In this document: positions 1 through 13,001 of the stretch, one piece after another
How positions within the stretch are numbered: position 1 is the stretch's first letter
How the letters are laid out: each line of letters begins with the position of its first letter
Program-made: the position numbers and the translations under genes
The notes under the pieces: generated by a model
Database searches by the model: none
Told to the model about the DNA's origin: nothing
What the model saw: only the letters and a program-made list of their open reading frames with translations
Assembly (NCBI RefSeq): GCF_918797505.1
Contig: NC_092793.1
Span: forward strand, 62,887,749-62,951,748
Source: Bemisia tabaci
Lineage: Eukaryota > Arthropoda > Insecta > Hemiptera > Aleyrodidae
DNA length: 64,000 nt
Direction of reading: 5' to 3'

Positions 1-333
1 CATAACAGTCTTCCTGCCCATTTTAAAATCTGAGGGATTTTAAAAGGAAAACATACAAGAAAGATTTAAGCTCTGATTTAAAATGTACAAGAAAAACATA
101 CAGAGAGAATGGATTTACAATTTTCAAGAGCTGTAAGGGCAGGAGATGAGTTAGAGTATTTATACCTTTTAAACAATACAATTTCAATAGAATGAATTAT
201 TACAGACAGATTGGTATGTATTGATATATTAAGGTGGAGTATACCGATCTGGAGGTTTAGATGGTCTGATAGATTTTCTAATTATTGCTCTTCCCCTACC
301 TACTGAGGGGGGTTGAGATACACTAGATAGTGG

Positions 334-780
334 TAGAGTCCCTTTATACCCAGAGTTACGACAACTCACTTTTGGTTGGGTCAGGATTGGGCTGAAAGTG
401 GCCTAAAAAAAAATCCAATTCTGATTGGTTCTCGCTCATGGAGGCCGAAACGAGTGCACGAAGATGGCGGTACCTCGAATGTGAACAAGAATAATGAAAA
501 TATTACCTAATTGTGGTTTATCAAGAGTAAATTGTTATTTCCATAGGTCCAAAATGAAAATAGATTAAGAAATTATTCACAAACCAATCTCATTTTCTTT
601 TTAATTGATCACTTTGTTGATGTTGTTGTTTTTGTGTGACAGACATCGCAGGATTCCTGATCCTTATCCCTCAATATCGTTCGTTTGGGTACACTCGTTT
701 CGGCTTCCATGGCCAGCCAAGGCCGGTTGCCAGTCAGCTGATAATCGAGTTGTCGTAACTCTGGGTATAAAGGGACTCTA
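334..780. mobile_element. hAT-like non-autonomous TIR element, 447 bp
   Basis: Ends are inverted repeats beginning TAGAGTCCCTTTATACCC, over 30 bp long. It is flanked on both sides by the exact 8-bp duplication GATAGTGG (326-333 and 781-788). An 8-bp target-site duplication with a TIR of the form TAGNG is typical of the hAT superfamily. No transposase is present. An inner inverted pair (CGAAACGAGTG near 450 and its complement near 695) adds secondary structure. Confidence 0.85.
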
Positions 781-788
781 GATAGTGG

Positions 789-1256
789 GGGTACGATTTG
801 TACTTACAGGCGGTGATTCATCTAAAGTAATAACAACTGCTGTTTCATCTGGAGTAAAAAATGTTCAGGAGATTAGACATTAAGAGGTCTTGCTTGACTG
901 GTTGGAGTGACTAGAGCATTGTTAGACCGTTGTAGAGAGATTGGAGATTGTTGCTTGGGCGGAGATTGATCATTTCTTGGTTGACTTTGAACTTGCGGAG
1001 AGTTTCGGCTTGTTTGAGATTCTGGAGTACGTTGAGATTGTGAGGAGTCTTGACATGCTTGAGTGCCTTGTTGCTAAGAAGAGTTCTGAGACGTTTGTGA
1101 GTTTGTTGGTATAGGAGATTGTTTTGTTGGTACTGGAGTTTGGATGATTTGTAGAGGAGTATGAAGGTCCGTTTGTAAAAAAACTTGCGCACAACTCTGA
1201 CCGCGGAGCATCAGTGCATCGTTCGCATCGGTTTCACCGGTGCAACACATCGGTGC
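789..1256. other. Gene-free stretch with degenerate GT-rich repeats
   Basis: 880-1190 is made of degenerate words such as GGAGATTG and TTGTTGGTA, giving a Gln/Asn/Leu-rich minus-strand open frame that looks like low complexity and not a gene. Nothing else was recognised. Confidence 0.4.
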
Positions 1257-1378
1257 CACCAGCCTTCCCGGCTTTTAATTGACTCGCAATTTTCCTCAAT
1301 TTTCTTTAGTTTGAAAGAAAATTTCTCGTGGAAACCTCTCTGAAGTGCTTCTCAAAGCGACTACAAAGCTATTGATAT
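1257..1378. repeat. Outer part of left palindrome arm, inverted copy of 20792-20911
   Basis: Read on the minus strand this segment matches 20792-20911 almost base for base over about 118 bp. It joins directly onto the arm at 2306-3002 once the element at 1387-2305 and one copy of its duplication are removed. See the matching segment beside the assembly gap. Confidence 0.85.
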
Positions 1379-1386
1379 ATTACACC

Positions 1387-2305
1387 CATAGAGTACAATA
1401 GAGTCGCAAAGTACTGGATCGCCGATGAAGTCACTTTTCGAGGCTGTTTTGTCCAGTTCTCCGGAGACTAGTGTGCGGCGACTAGCGATGACGCATACGC
1501 AGAGACTCGCGCTCAGCGCTCCCCACTCCCGACAGTCCCGACTCGGCTCCGTTCGTCGGCTAGACACACACTGAACCAGCTAAAATAAGTAGGCCGGTAA
1601 TAAGTCTGAAATTGAGTCCATATATGAATATTATCTCGGAGTAACATACATTAATGGATTCATTATGGCTTTGAATATCTATTTCAAGCAAAATTTGCAC
1701 AAATTAATACCGATGGAATTAAAAAAAGTCGAAAAAACACAAGCAGTCGTTGATTTCTCCATAAGCCACCGTGTAAAAAAATGCCGGTTGGTTCACACTT
1801 GGTATAAGTCAGAAATTAAATTCCTATATGAATTTTATCCAGGAGTAATATACATCAATGGATTCATTATGACTTTGACTATCTAATTATAGCAAAATTT
1901 GCACAAATTAATATCAATGAAATTAAAAAATGTCGAAAAAACACGGGCAGTCGTTGCTTTTCCCGTAAGCCGCCGTGATAAGAAATGCCGGTTGGTTCAC
2001 ACTTGGTATAAGTCAGAAATTAAATCCCAATATGAATATTATCCAGGAGTAATATACATCAATGGATTCATTATGGCTTTGACTACCTTTAAATAGCAAA
2101 ATTTGCAAAAATTAATGCTGATTGAATTATAAAATACCTAAAAAACACAAGCAGTTCTTGATTTCTCCATAAGCCGCCGTGTTGCAAAATGCCGTTGGGT
2201 TCACAAATGGTTCACTATTTTCGGAGCACACGCGGCTCGGAAACGCCTGTTCATGGATTGGCTTCATCGCCGCTCCAGTACTTTGCGACTCTATTGTACT
2301 CTATG
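1387..2305. mobile_element. hAT-like TIR element (CATAGAG ends) with internal 203-bp tandem array
   Basis: TIRs start CATAGAGTACAATAGAGTC and extend beyond 30 bp. The exact 8-bp direct repeat ATTACACC lies on both sides (1379-1386 and 2306-2313). The interior is dominated by about three tandem copies of a 203-bp unit (1597-2205). No transposase is visible. A shorter relative with the same terminal CATAGAG is at 49559-49867. Confidence 0.85.
1597..2205. repeat. Tandem array, about 3 copies of a 203-bp unit
   Basis: The phrases ATAAGTCAGAAATTAAAT and ATGGATTCATTATGGCTTTG recur at intervals of about 203 bp, with roughly 5-10% divergence. The array produces short open frames that are not genes. 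It sits wholly inside the TIR element at 1387-2305. Confidence 0.9.
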
Positions 2306-3002
2306 ATTACACCTACCATGTTTCTGTTTTTTTACTTTCAATTTGAATCAAGTCTCAAAAAAAAGCTGTACCTAACCTAACCTCAAAGAGAAAACATTGC
2401 AAATAGCCACCAGCAGTTCTCGATCTGAAATTTGACAAATTTTCAATTTAAAATCATCTTTTGTGACCTAAAATGGTTTTTCGTCTTTCAATCAGTGTCG
2501 TCTTAATACCTTTTCACTTTAGTTTCTGAAGTTTATGGCGTTTCTTCATTGTTCCTTTCGCTCCTAATGGTTGAAGCTGAAGCCAAGTAACTCGTCGGTT
2601 TGATCTGCTTTTTTTCCTCGAAGAGGATTTAATTGTGCCTCTCCTTCAAGTCTCAGCTTTAGCAGTGTTACTTTTTCATCATAAACAATTACTTCGGTAA
2701 TAATCAAAAGTTTACATTTCAGTTCTGTATCTACAAGTGTCTGCATCAGGAATCGTTCTCCGAGAGCAGCATCTCATGACTGCAGCATACAGATGGAAAT
2801 TAAACTTGTTTCATGGTTTTATTTAAACAACTTGTGCTCTAAATTTATCGTTGAAGTGACAAATGGTGTGTATTACTGTACCCGAAAGCCTAGCGTAGAA
2901 ACTTTGAGCACCTGTCTCAGTGTGAGCGGTCCTTTGTTGCGGTCAAAGCTGCTCATTGATGACAGTTTCTCAACGGAAAAGTCTTCGATGGATCAAGAAA
3001 AA
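2306..3002. repeat. Left arm of long palindrome F1
   Basis: It is the near-perfect reverse complement of 4747-5443, about 695 bp. The match stops at 3002 on the inner side. On the outer side it continues past the inserted element into 1257-1378. It carries a doubled TTAGG-type word near 2371, too short to be telomeric. Confidence 0.92.
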
Positions 3003-4746
3003 TCGTCTCCCTGAAATAGTAATTCACACCCTTTCTTCATGACAATCTCAAAATTTAGTCCTCGCCCTAAGTTTGGGACCATTTCTCAGTATTATCCTAA
3101 GTGTTGCGGTGTCATCAGAAGTGCACAATTTCTGTAGGATCAGTTCATGGTATGTTTTGGAATATTTTAATTACCACTTATCTCGGTATGTGACACTACA
3201 GACTTCCTGTCATATTTAATTTTCTAAATGGGAAACCACTTGACGGAAGGTTTTAAAAACTGCCGTGATTTTTCTTCTCTTTACGAAGAAAATCCTGCAG
3301 GAACTTCAAGGAATGATGTCGATTTTTACTCTTTTATTAAAAGAATATAGGAGCTGAGATTTTTAAACACTGTAAGAAGTTTCAACCATATCTGCTCTGC
3401 AAAGATAATTTGAATTCAAATCTTCCTATGAATAGAATACCATGCATTCGGAAGGGGTGAGCACTTGAGGTTTCATTTGCCTGGGGAGGCGCCTTTCAAA
3501 TTCGCTGCCAAAGGGACTCTAGCAATATCTGGCAAATGGAAGGTACTGTCCTAGTCCAAAAAATGTAAAGAAAGCCTAACCACCCCCTGGGCTCGATGTA
3601 ATTGCTGGCTTTTTCCCCCATTTCTGGATTATTATTTGAGGATGCCTACTGGATCTTAACTTTCACAGAAGACGGAGTCAATGCTGAAACACGAAAATTT
3701 AAGTTGGAAAGTCTGAGAAGTGGATCCGTACCTCAAAAGTCTGAAGCTTCACCTTTATTCCAGCCCAAAGAGATGGTTATAGAAACATTCAAATTTTCAA
3801 AAGATGTTGACCTAGGGCAGCAGAGAAGGAACAAGCAAGGTCAAAGGTTCAACCCGATACAGGGAGAAATGGCATTGATTATTGCTCTGTTTAGAAAAAA
3901 AAAAAGTTTAAAAACTTGCTTTGGATGTTTTTCACCCCTCTCAGGGAAAAAGAACAGATATAAATTAAGGTATCAAAGAAAAACAGTGACAATAATGGGC
4001 GGCGTTTCGTTCGAGGAAATTTTGAGTGACATTTAGTGCTCACAGCACTCATAAAAGCGTTCATAATGACATTTTTGAAGGTTTATCCAAACGTGAAAGA
4101 CCATTAAAATCTTCTTGACATGACTTGGAAATAATTTCAATGAAATTTCAATGCACATTTCAAAGATTTAGGAAACCTGTGATGATGATTGATTTTAAAT
4201 GATTATGAGCTTTGAGTTAGACTAAGAACAACAAAAGACACATCTGAGCAGCCTGATTGTTGAAATATTTTGTTTGTTGGGACGGCATAGATGACATAGG
4301 TTAAAAAACCGGGCAAGATTAGTCGGCTATGTCTTATCCCTGCTTTGTTGTGCCTTTGTCAGGTGGAATGGACAACATTCTGTCGGAAACTTAAGAAGTG
4401 CCGTTATCTTGTCGTGAGTTCAACTTGATATAGGCACGACAAAGCAGCAGTAAGACATAGCCAACCCATCACGCTCCGCCTTTAAACCGATGTCATCTAT
4501 GTCGTCCCGACAAACAAAATATATTTCAACAATCAGGCTGAAATCACATGATTCATTTTGTTCCCTATAATATCCTTAGAGGAATGGTAAAGAAAATCAT
4601 TCGGAGTCCGGTTAACACTCACTAGGAAAGATTTATTCACATCAAGGAAATACATATTAAATCTTGACTAATACCTATATAGATAAACCATGGAAGAATT
4701 ATTAAAGAATGACATCGAATGCTTCATCAGTATAAGTCATTAGATA
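3003..4746. other. Spacer of palindrome F1
   Basis: 1.74 kb between the arms. It contains a degenerate relative (about 3183-3420) of the MITE seen at 33434-33852 and 48041-48289, a 292-bp palindromic MITE (4249-4540), and an uninterrupted 144-codon frame at 3602-4036. That frame matches nothing I recognise and has no domain, so I do not call it a gene. Confidence 0.6.
4249..4540. mobile_element. Palindromic MITE, CAGCCTGATTGTTG ends (copy 1)
   Basis: The ends CAGCCTGATTGTTGAAA and their reverse complement enclose an interior that is itself largely palindromic. Words such as GACATAG and GCACGACAAAGCAG recur inverted. Diverged relatives lie at 8094-8387 and 14610-14901. I saw no convincing target duplication. 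Confidence 0.8.
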
Positions 4747-5443
4747 ATTTTTCTTGATCCATCGAAGACTTTTCCTTTGAGAAACTGTCATCAATGAGCA
4801 GCTTTGACCGCAACAAAGGACCGCTCACACTGAGACAGGTGCTCAAAGTTTCTACGCTAGGCTTTCGGGTACAGTAATACACACCATTTGTCACTTCAAC
4901 GATAAATTTAGAGCACAAGTTGTTTGAATAAAACCATGAAACAAGTTTAATTTCCATCTGTATGCTGCAGTCATGAGATGCTGCTCTCGGAGAACGATTC
5001 CTGATGCAGACACTTGTAGATACAGAACTGAAATGTAAACTTTTGATTATTACCGAAGTAATTGTTTATGATGAAAAAGTAACACTGCTAAAGCTGAGAC
5101 TTGAAGGAGAGGCACAATTAAATCCTCTTCGAGGAAAAAAAGCAGATCAAACCGACGAGTTACTTGGCTTCAGCTTCAACCATTAGGAGCGAAAGGAACA
5201 ATGAAGAAACGCCATAAACTTCAGAAACTGAAGTGAAAAGGTATTAAGACGACACTGATTGAAAGACGAAAAACCATTTTAGGTCACAAAAGATGATTTT
5301 AAATTGAAAATTTGTCAAATTTCAGATCGAGAACTGCTGGTGGCTATTTGCAATGTTTTCTCTTTGAGGTTAGGTTAGGTACAGCTTTTTTTTTGAGACT
5401 TGATTCAAATTGAAAGTAAAAAAACAGAAACATGGTAGGTGTA
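4747..5443. repeat. Right arm of palindrome F1, inner part
   Basis: Reverse complement of 2306-3002. It ends at CATGGTAGGTGTA, exactly where the 15.3-kb insertion complex starts. The rest of the arm resumes at 20792. Confidence 0.92.
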
Positions 5444-6440
5444 AAACTACAAAAACCCTCAAAAACATTTTCGGGCAAAAAATCCGGTCGAGGAAATTGA
5501 CGTGTTACATCTTATTAACCAAAAACATTCCCTTTCACCCCTCCAAGAAGGTTGATAAAACTAAGTAAGTAACTATGAGATGACAAAAACCTCTCTTAAA
5601 TTCTCAGGGTCCACCAAGGCCACATATGTCCAAAAACTTACTCCTTATGGTTTAAAAAAAAGAAACAAAAAATAATCCCTCAACAATAAGAAAATTTTAA
5701 AAAAACCGATTTTGTGGTTCACAGATATGTACATAAATCCTTCGAATGAACTTGAAATCAAAAATCGGTCGAGAAAATTTAAATGAATTTTCTCCTTCAA
5801 TTATGAGTTCCGCAACAAGCACGACTCGCTTGAAGCTTTCCATACACGAGCCGCAAGAAACTAATTTCTTCTTTCTTACCTACTGAATGTGAGGAGAGCG
5901 GGAACATTTACTTTTTCCTTCATTTATACAGGATGCAACAAGCATGACTCTTGCGTTTGCAGAAACCCTTTCATTAAGGAGATCGCGAGAGCCTTTACCG
6001 CGTTCATTTCCAAAAGGGATTACTCCAGAATTTCACATTTTAATAATTTAAACGATTCATCTGTTCTTCTCTTCTCTCCTTCTGTCCATTGACAGAAATA
6101 CAAAATTTTTCCGACTCACTGACGCGACCGGCTCGATGCTCTCAGTGAAACGGTGCCTTTTTATCCCTGACGCCAGCTTCAGTTTTACCAGTGGACCCAT
6201 TTTACCACATAGGTACATTTCAGACTCTTTCGATTAACTTCGCTGAATCTAAATCATGGTTGCTTTTACTGTAAGCTTACCATATGATTTGGATGGTGAG
6301 AAGGCTAAAAGTTTTCGTTTACTTTTCCTTTTTTTCATTTTCACGAAATGGGTCCCATTTGACAAGAGGAGTTATTTAAAAAAATTGAATTAAGTTTCGA
6401 TATAAGAAAACTCACACCCATGCTGTGATTTAAGTGTTAT

Positions 6441-6481
<41 letters not shown>

Positions 6482-7209
6482 TATACTTTAGAGGTAATCC
6501 ACACTTGTTTACGCATCGAGCCGGTCGCGTCAGTGAGTCGGAAAAATTTTGTATTTCTGTCAATGGACAGAAGGAGAGAAGAGAAGAACAGATGAATCGT
6601 TTAAATTATTAAAATGTGAAATTCTGGAGTAATCCCTTTTGGAAATGAACGCGGTAAAGGCTCTCGCGATCTCCTTAATGAAAGGGTTTCTGCAAACGCA
6701 AGAGTCATGCTTGTTGCATCCTGTATAAATGAAGGAAAAAGTAAATGTTCCCGCTCTCCTCACATTCAGTAGGTAAGAAAGAAGAAATTAGTTTCTTGCG
6801 GCTCGTGTATGGAAAGCTTCAAGCGAGTCGTGCTTGTTGCGGAACTCATAATTGAAGGAGAAAATTCATTTAAATTTTCTCGACCGATTTTTTGATTTCA
6901 AGTTCATTCGAAGGATTTATGTACATATCTGTGAACCACAAAATCGGTTTTTTTAAAATTTTCTTATTGTTGAGGGATTATTTTTTGTTTCTTTTTTTTA
7001 AACCATAAGGAGTAAGTTTTTGGACATATGTGGCCTTGGTGGACCCTGAGAATTTAAGAGAGGTTTTTGTCATCTCATAGTTACTTACTTAGTTTTATCA
7101 ACCTTCTTGGAGGGGTGAAAGGGAATGTTTTTGGTTAATAAGATGTAACACGTCAATTTCCTCGACCGGATTTTTTGCCCGAAAATGTTTTTGAGGGTTT
7201 TTGTAGTTT
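5444..7209. repeat. Foldback F2 in unit U copy 1
   Basis: Arms 5444-6139 and 6513-7209 (about 696 bp each) are almost perfect reverse complements. The 373-bp loop contains a run of 36 T (6443-6478). The arms also match those at 11952-13725. The identical 67-codon frame in each arm is a by-product of this identity. Confidence 0.92.
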
Positions 7210-8093
7210 ATATCAGCTCGTTTTTGAATGGAGAAAGGTGTGGCCATAAAATATTAAGTAGGTACTATTGGCTATTTGAAAATCCTGAATGAATGGAAAG
7301 TAAACAACAACATCTGCTAAAGCACTAACACATTCAGCGGAAATTTTAATAGCACCCACGACTTGTGATCAGTCTGGAAATAGGTAGTTGAAAGTAGTGG
7401 GGCTACCTAAGGTAGTCAAATGTATCTGTACCTATTGGAAAGGCTCACAGGAAAAGGGTGACAGGGGAGGGGGAGGGGTTAAATAGCTATAGAGTTGTCA
7501 TTTACCTGCGTGAGAAAATTAATGGAAAAAGAGTATAACTTATTGTCATAGGCATTACACTGTAAGCTTATTCCAAGTTATAAAATAATTTTGCTCATTT
7601 GTTTCAACTACGCACATCATCCCTCTTAAGCGCACCTATGTTTGTATTAATGCTAGCGGCAAGTTTTTCGATACTGAATTTCATCACTCAGCAACCTATC
7701 AGATGATTATGGAAATTCATGAGAGCGTTGCCTTATAAATCATAGGTACTCCGTATGGAATGATGAATTATTCATGAAACAACCAGTGAATGAAGTAGTA
7801 GAGCACAAATTTTACCAAAATGAGGCTATTTGGTGTGGCATGACTTTAAACTAGCTAGGTATTTTCATGACTTTTGGGATTTATTATTCTTTAGAGCATC
7901 CAAACATCCAAACTTTGTTCCTACAAACTCTAGGTGCACCATACTCTAAGGAGCATTGTAAAAGAAAAATTGTCGATGATTGCAATGAAATGAGAAATAT
8001 TTTCATCTCCCCCGAATACTTAATTTCTCTTTGAAAATTTGGCAACAGGCATACTTATCGCATAAGATGATCTTCCTAACTTGAGGGTGCCAG

Positions 8094-8387
8094 CAGCCTG
8101 ATTGTTGAAAATTTGTGTTTGAAAGGTAGCGACACAGATGACATTGGTTAAAAGGTGGAGCGTTATTGATCAACTATGTCTTATCGCAGCTTTATTGTGC
8201 CTTTGTCTGGTGGAATGGACAACATACTGTCAGAAACTTAAGAGATGCCTTTAGCTTGTCTAGGGTTCCACCCATCAGAGGCACGACAAAACAGCGACAA
8301 GACATAGCGCCGACCAATCACGTACTGCCTTTTGACCTATGTCATCTATGTCTACCCGAGAAACACACAATTTCGACAATCAGGCTG
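8094..8387. mobile_element. Palindromic MITE, CAGCCTGATTGTTG ends (copy 2)
   Basis: Same family as 4249-4540, about 294 bp. The flanks read CAG on both sides, a possible 3-bp duplication, but the family's other isolated copy does not show it. Confidence 0.8.
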
Positions 8388-9233
8388 CAGGTTCTGACAA
8401 TGAATACCTATTAAGAGAATTTCTCACTGACCTTATTAAGTATCGGCCATTGCAAAAAAATACCTGCGCATGCAATGAAATAGCTTACCTTTCTCTTGGA
8501 TTAATTTCGAATAATATCGCTTCACCATAAAATTTGTCAAATCATATACTTGCCCACATAGGTAGTGCCTTAAGTTATTTTAAAAAATGCAAAAGCCACG
8601 GAGAAAGTATTTGGTCGTAATACAGGCATTTTAAGGATAAAATATTGAAAAATTTACCTCTTAGTTTCCTTGAGTTTTCAAGGTTCACTGACAGACATAA
8701 ACCGAAACGGCAATCTCTTGATAAGAGCATTTAGTTAATATATGTAAGGTGATATGCGAGCTTTCCATTTCTTCTCATAAATGATACCAATTGATCTAAT
8801 CACATTCAGCCTTGGACGATTAGCGGTGCAGAAACTAGGTAGGTCAATACTGAACTCCGCACACCTGATATTTTACGTGCACTGTTTCACTGGAGTAATT
8901 ACATGCTGGGAGCTGAGCTTAGAAAGCACTCGCTAGGTCAAAATGGAATAATACTTCAGTAACACATCTATCTAGCAATAAGTATAAATAGCAATAAGTG
9001 GGTGCAAACATAACCTTATGACTCGATGTAAACAAACACTCAATACGTGAATGACACAGAGCGTGCACAGAGGCTCCCTCTAGCAAACTGGTCCTCATTT
9101 AAAACAGAGAACTGAGATTAAATATCCATTAAAAGGGTGGAGATTATCCCCTTACATAAGCAGCAAGAAAGAGGGGCGGCGATTTAAACAAAGCTTTCCA
9201 TTCCGATTTAGGTGGGTATATCCTCTCACTTAC

Positions 9234-9428
9234 TGGGGCTGATGCGATCAGGCAAGGCTCATAGACAAAGTAAGGATCATGAAGACATACTTCTGGCTGG
9301 ATAAAAAGATAATTGTTAATATAATTGTACTCAGCCTTGATTGACACAATCGCACTTATTCCAATGGAACTGGGTAGGAACTGGCACCTACGTATATTAC
9401 TACTGTAGTCCTCTTGACAGATAAGCAA
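9234..9428 (-). pseudogene. Possible beta-1,3-galactosyltransferase exon fragment (copy 1)
   Basis: The minus-strand frame contains YNYINNYLFIQPEVCLHDP, then YFVYEPCLIASAP, followed directly by a GTAAGTGAG donor. The order Y-F-I-P-x-V-C, then hydrophobic strand, then SAP resembles the start of the GT31 (beta-3-galactosyltransferase) catalytic domain, where SAP normally precedes RRxxIRETW. No exon with RETWG was found downstream on that strand, so this looks like a captured or decayed fragment. The 5' boundary is unknown. The same fragment recurs in unit U copy 2. Confidence 0.33.
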
Positions 9429-9629
9429 TTTATTCTGTTACGCTTTTGTATGGAGGAAGAATGGGCGCACCCATTTCACACGGTAATCGATGCAAGAAAA
9501 TGAAGCCTTCATTGTGTTTTCATCATCAACTTATGAAATTATGAGAATAATACGAGTACATACCTTTCATTAAAGACCTTGTTACTATTGTTGGGCAAAA
9601 TGATGTTTCTAACAACTCCTGACGCAAAA

Positions 9630-9818
9630 TCAAAGAGACTCGGAAGAAACCAATTTGAGCAAATGCTCACAGTCAAAGATCTTTGATTGTGTGACATTAA
9701 GTTGATCTATGATTGAACTGTTCCGAAAAGGGATGGAATTGTGCCTCACATACTCAGGTTCGCAAGCCACGCGTAACAAGAACGGTAGAAGAGATAGGAG
9801 GATTCCAAGATAAATCAT
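9630..9818 (-). pseudogene. Possible N-terminal exon with hydrophobic leader (copy 1)
   Basis: A 62-codon frame starts MIYLGILLSLLPFLLRV, a plausible signal peptide or membrane anchor, and carries two N-glycosylation sequons (NSS, NVT). It lies just upstream, on the same strand, of the galactosyltransferase-like fragment and could be its leader exon. No strong donor is visible, so the link is inference. Confidence 0.25.
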
Positions 9819-11266
9819 GAAGGAAACATGTTCTTAATGTAAATAACATACACTTCAGAGAAACATAATCACTCCAGAGCACATAGGTTGATGGCAAGAT
9901 GTAGAGCGAATAAATTTCGGTCGAAGTTCAGTGACAGTCGCATGTGAAGGCCGAGGCTCATATTCCAGTAATTTTTAGACTTTAGTCACGAGCATGCATT
10001 CTGTGATGTAAATGCTGCTTCCTCTTTAGAGTTTGGCACAATTTCGGTGTAATTTCGTTAACGTAATTTACCTGAATTACATCTATCGCTTAGGTCAGGT
10101 ACTGACATAAACATGACGACATAACCTCACTTAAAAATTTGTCACATATCGTTCAATAAAATAAAGATATCTTTTGAACATTTTAAGAGAAATTAAGGTA
10201 TATCGGGCTCCAGTAGAACACGTGAGACGTAATAATAAGAGTACGTACATATAGTAGTTAGCATCTACAAAGAATTAAACTCTTATCCAAATAAGGTAAA
10301 TCTATTCACAACTAGTTAAAGAGGTTGGTAACGACCGACCAGAAATCACTTGAGATTTTTAAGAAACCAATGAAGTAGTGTATCGGGATAAAAGTGGGCG
10401 TAATAATATAAGTGTGTAATATTAGTTAGGATCTAAAATGAATTGAACTTTTAAATTAAATCTGTTCATTATTCACAAATAAATACAGTAGATGGAGGTT
10501 GATAACGACGACAGGAATTTCGTTCCCGAAACTCGGACGAACCTGAACAGAATGAACCAATGGCGTTGAACCATTATGTTACTGGTTTTTTTCTAAATTC
10601 AAAAATTATAGCTAAAATTTTGAAGGATGTAAGCGGATGCTGGATTATCCGTGAGATAAAGCGCTTTTTTATGTGGCAAAATGAAATCCTCACATCTTCA
10701 CGGAGTGCCCTTTATATAGGCTCCATTACGATCTGCGGCGGGTAAGCGAGAAATCTGTTGTTAAAGATGGTCATGACGGGCAGTTTAGTCGTATTTTCCG
10801 TAATTTCTCTTTAAGATCACTAGGAATGTTACAAAACTGTAAAAAACCCATGGACGCGGTAACATGACGATTCTTTAGGTACCCACTTTTATGGGTCTAA
10901 GGTTTACCGTTATCGCGGAGTTTGAGTGACTTTCTCAGGACCCTGGATTCTTGAAATTCAAATTTCCCGGCAAAGTAAAAAGTAAAATTTTCCTTGTTTT
11001 GGGTCATTAAGTGCTTATAAGTTTTTGAAAACTCAATGGATCTTAATGAAACCCTTAAACGCCATCCGGCTAACTTAGCTGCGTCCATAGACACCAAGAT
11101 CGTTGGAATCCGTGCCGCCGTTTGCTCTGAATTCCATTCTAAATCGAATCAATTTTCAGATTAAGGGAGTTGCCTGTGACTAAGAGTGTCGGCCACCCGT
11201 TTGTTATCGGGACTTTAGTAGGACGTCATTTTCCTCGACCGGGGGTGGCTACCGCCACTCTTGATC

Positions 11267-11940
11267 GTTGCCTACGAGAATGTCAGTTCTGTGACGTCAA
11301 GCTAGTAGATATTTACCGAGTCATCAGTGCATCGATGAGTGAGGCAGTCGCTGTGGACAATCAAAAGGCCTCTATAGACGATCAAATTCGACCAATTCCG
11401 ATTTAGCATCCGGGAGTCATCAGTCTGAAATTCATAAATTTGCTTAATTTTAAAATAAAACTTGACAGAAACGTTTCTGTGCAGGAAATGATGAATGATG
11501 GGTCTGATCTCACTTTGATCAAAAAGTGGGCAAAAATTGATGGTAGAGTGACCACCAGTCATCAGCATGTCTATTGATGGAATTGGTTCGGAATTTGATC
11601 GTCTATAAAGGCTAGAGTCGCTCTCGATCGGCCGAAGTTGCGCGAGCGGCCCGTTTGAATCTGAGTGGAGTAACGATTTTCGGTATTACGCATTCATTTC
11701 CTCGATATTTAGACAATGTCACAAATGAACTAGTTAGTTTTCTAAAGTGAAATTTCATCCTCTTTCTAAACGGTTCTTATGAAATTTTGCGTCAGATCAA
11801 CCCTGAAAGAGATATCGGCGAGAAATCATCGCGCGGCAAGCGTTCTCCCATAAGAACGCGTGTTAAACCGCGGCCGAGTTTCATCTACTAGTGTGACGTC
11901 ACAGAATCGTAGTTACGGCCTCTCCATTCTCGTAGGCAAC
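11267..11940. mobile_element. Inverted-repeat element P between the two U units (674 bp)
   Basis: Both ends read GTTGCCTACGAGAATG inwards, followed after a small offset by CTGTGACGTCA. A second inner inverted pair (AATTTGATCGTCTATA, near 11360-11400 and 11580-11610) gives a nested palindrome. It has no coding capacity. Confidence 0.75.
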
Positions 11941-11951
11941 GGTGTAATATA

Positions 11952-12949
11952 AAACTACAAAAACCCTCAAAAACATTTTCGGGCAAAAAATCCGGTCGAG
12001 GAAATTGACGTGTTACATCTTATTAACCAAAAACATTCCCTTTCACCCCTCCAAGAAGGTTGATAAAACTAAGTAAGTAACTATGAGATGACAAAAACCT
12101 CTCTTAAATTCTCAGGGTCCACCAAGGCCACATATGTCCAAAAACTTACTCCTTATGGTTTAAAAAAAAGAAACAAAAAATAATCCCTCAACAATAAGAA
12201 AATTTTAAAAAAACCGATTTTGTGGTTCACAGATATGTACATAAATCCTTCGAATGAACTTGAAATCAAAAAATCGGTCGAGAAAATTTAAATGAATTTT
12301 CTCCTTCAATTATGAGTTCCGCAACAAGCACGACTCGCTTGAAGCTTTCCATACACGAGCCGCAAGAAACTAATTTCTTCTTTCTTACCTACTGAATGTG
12401 AGGAGAGCGGGAACATTTACTTTTTCCTTCATTTATACAGGATGCAACAAGCATGACTCTTGCGTTTGCAGAAACCCTTTCATTAAGGAGATCGCGAGAG
12501 CCTTTACCGCGTTCATTTCCAAAAGGGATTACTCCAGAATTTCACATTTTAATAATTTAAACGATTCATCTGTTCTTCTCTTCTCTCCTTCTGTCCATTG
12601 ACAGAAATACAAAATTTTTCCGACTCACTGACGCGACCGGCTCGATGCTCTCAGTGAAACGGTGCCTTTTTATCCCTGACGCCAGCTTCAGTTTTACCAG
12701 TGGACCCATTTTACCACATAGGTACATTTCAGACTCTTTCGATTAACTTCGCTGAATCTAAATCATGGTTGCTTTTACTGTAAGCTTACCATATGATTTG
12801 GATGGTGAGAAGGCTAAAAGTTTTCGTTTACTTTTCCTTTTTTTAATTTTCACGAAATGGGTCCCATTTGACAAGAGGAGTTATTTAAAAAAATTGAATT
12901 AAGTTTCGATATAAGAAAACTCACACCCATGCTGTGATTTAAGTGTTAT

Positions 12950-13001
<52 letters not shown>

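Larger units (their letters stand above)
5444..11266 (+). repeat. Large repeat unit U, copy 1 (5.8 kb)
   Basis: Nearly identical to 11952-17792, with only scattered substitutions and small indels. It begins with a foldback (arms 5444-6139 and 6513-7209), continues through AT-rich DNA with an embedded MITE (8094-8387) and gene-fragment-like open frames on the minus strand (9234-9428 and 9630-9818), and ends at ACTCTTGATC. The two ends share a weak inverted similarity (GGTCGAGGAAA). No transposase was seen. Confidence 0.9.

Noticed and set aside
1597..2205. CRISPR-like array
   Set aside because: A 203-bp unit with no short repeat/spacer pattern, in a eukaryotic genome. It is an ordinary tandem array.
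3602..4036. 144-codon frame as a gene
   Set aside because: No recognised domain, low-complexity Lys/Arg end, no splice or promoter context, located in a repeat spacer.
2564..5186. Matching 60- and 73-codon frames in the F1 arms as genes
   Set aside because: Same reason: mirror copies within palindrome arms, no recognisable domain.
2371..5395. Telomeric TTAGG repeats
   Set aside because: Only two units, mirrored by the palindrome. Chance occurrence.
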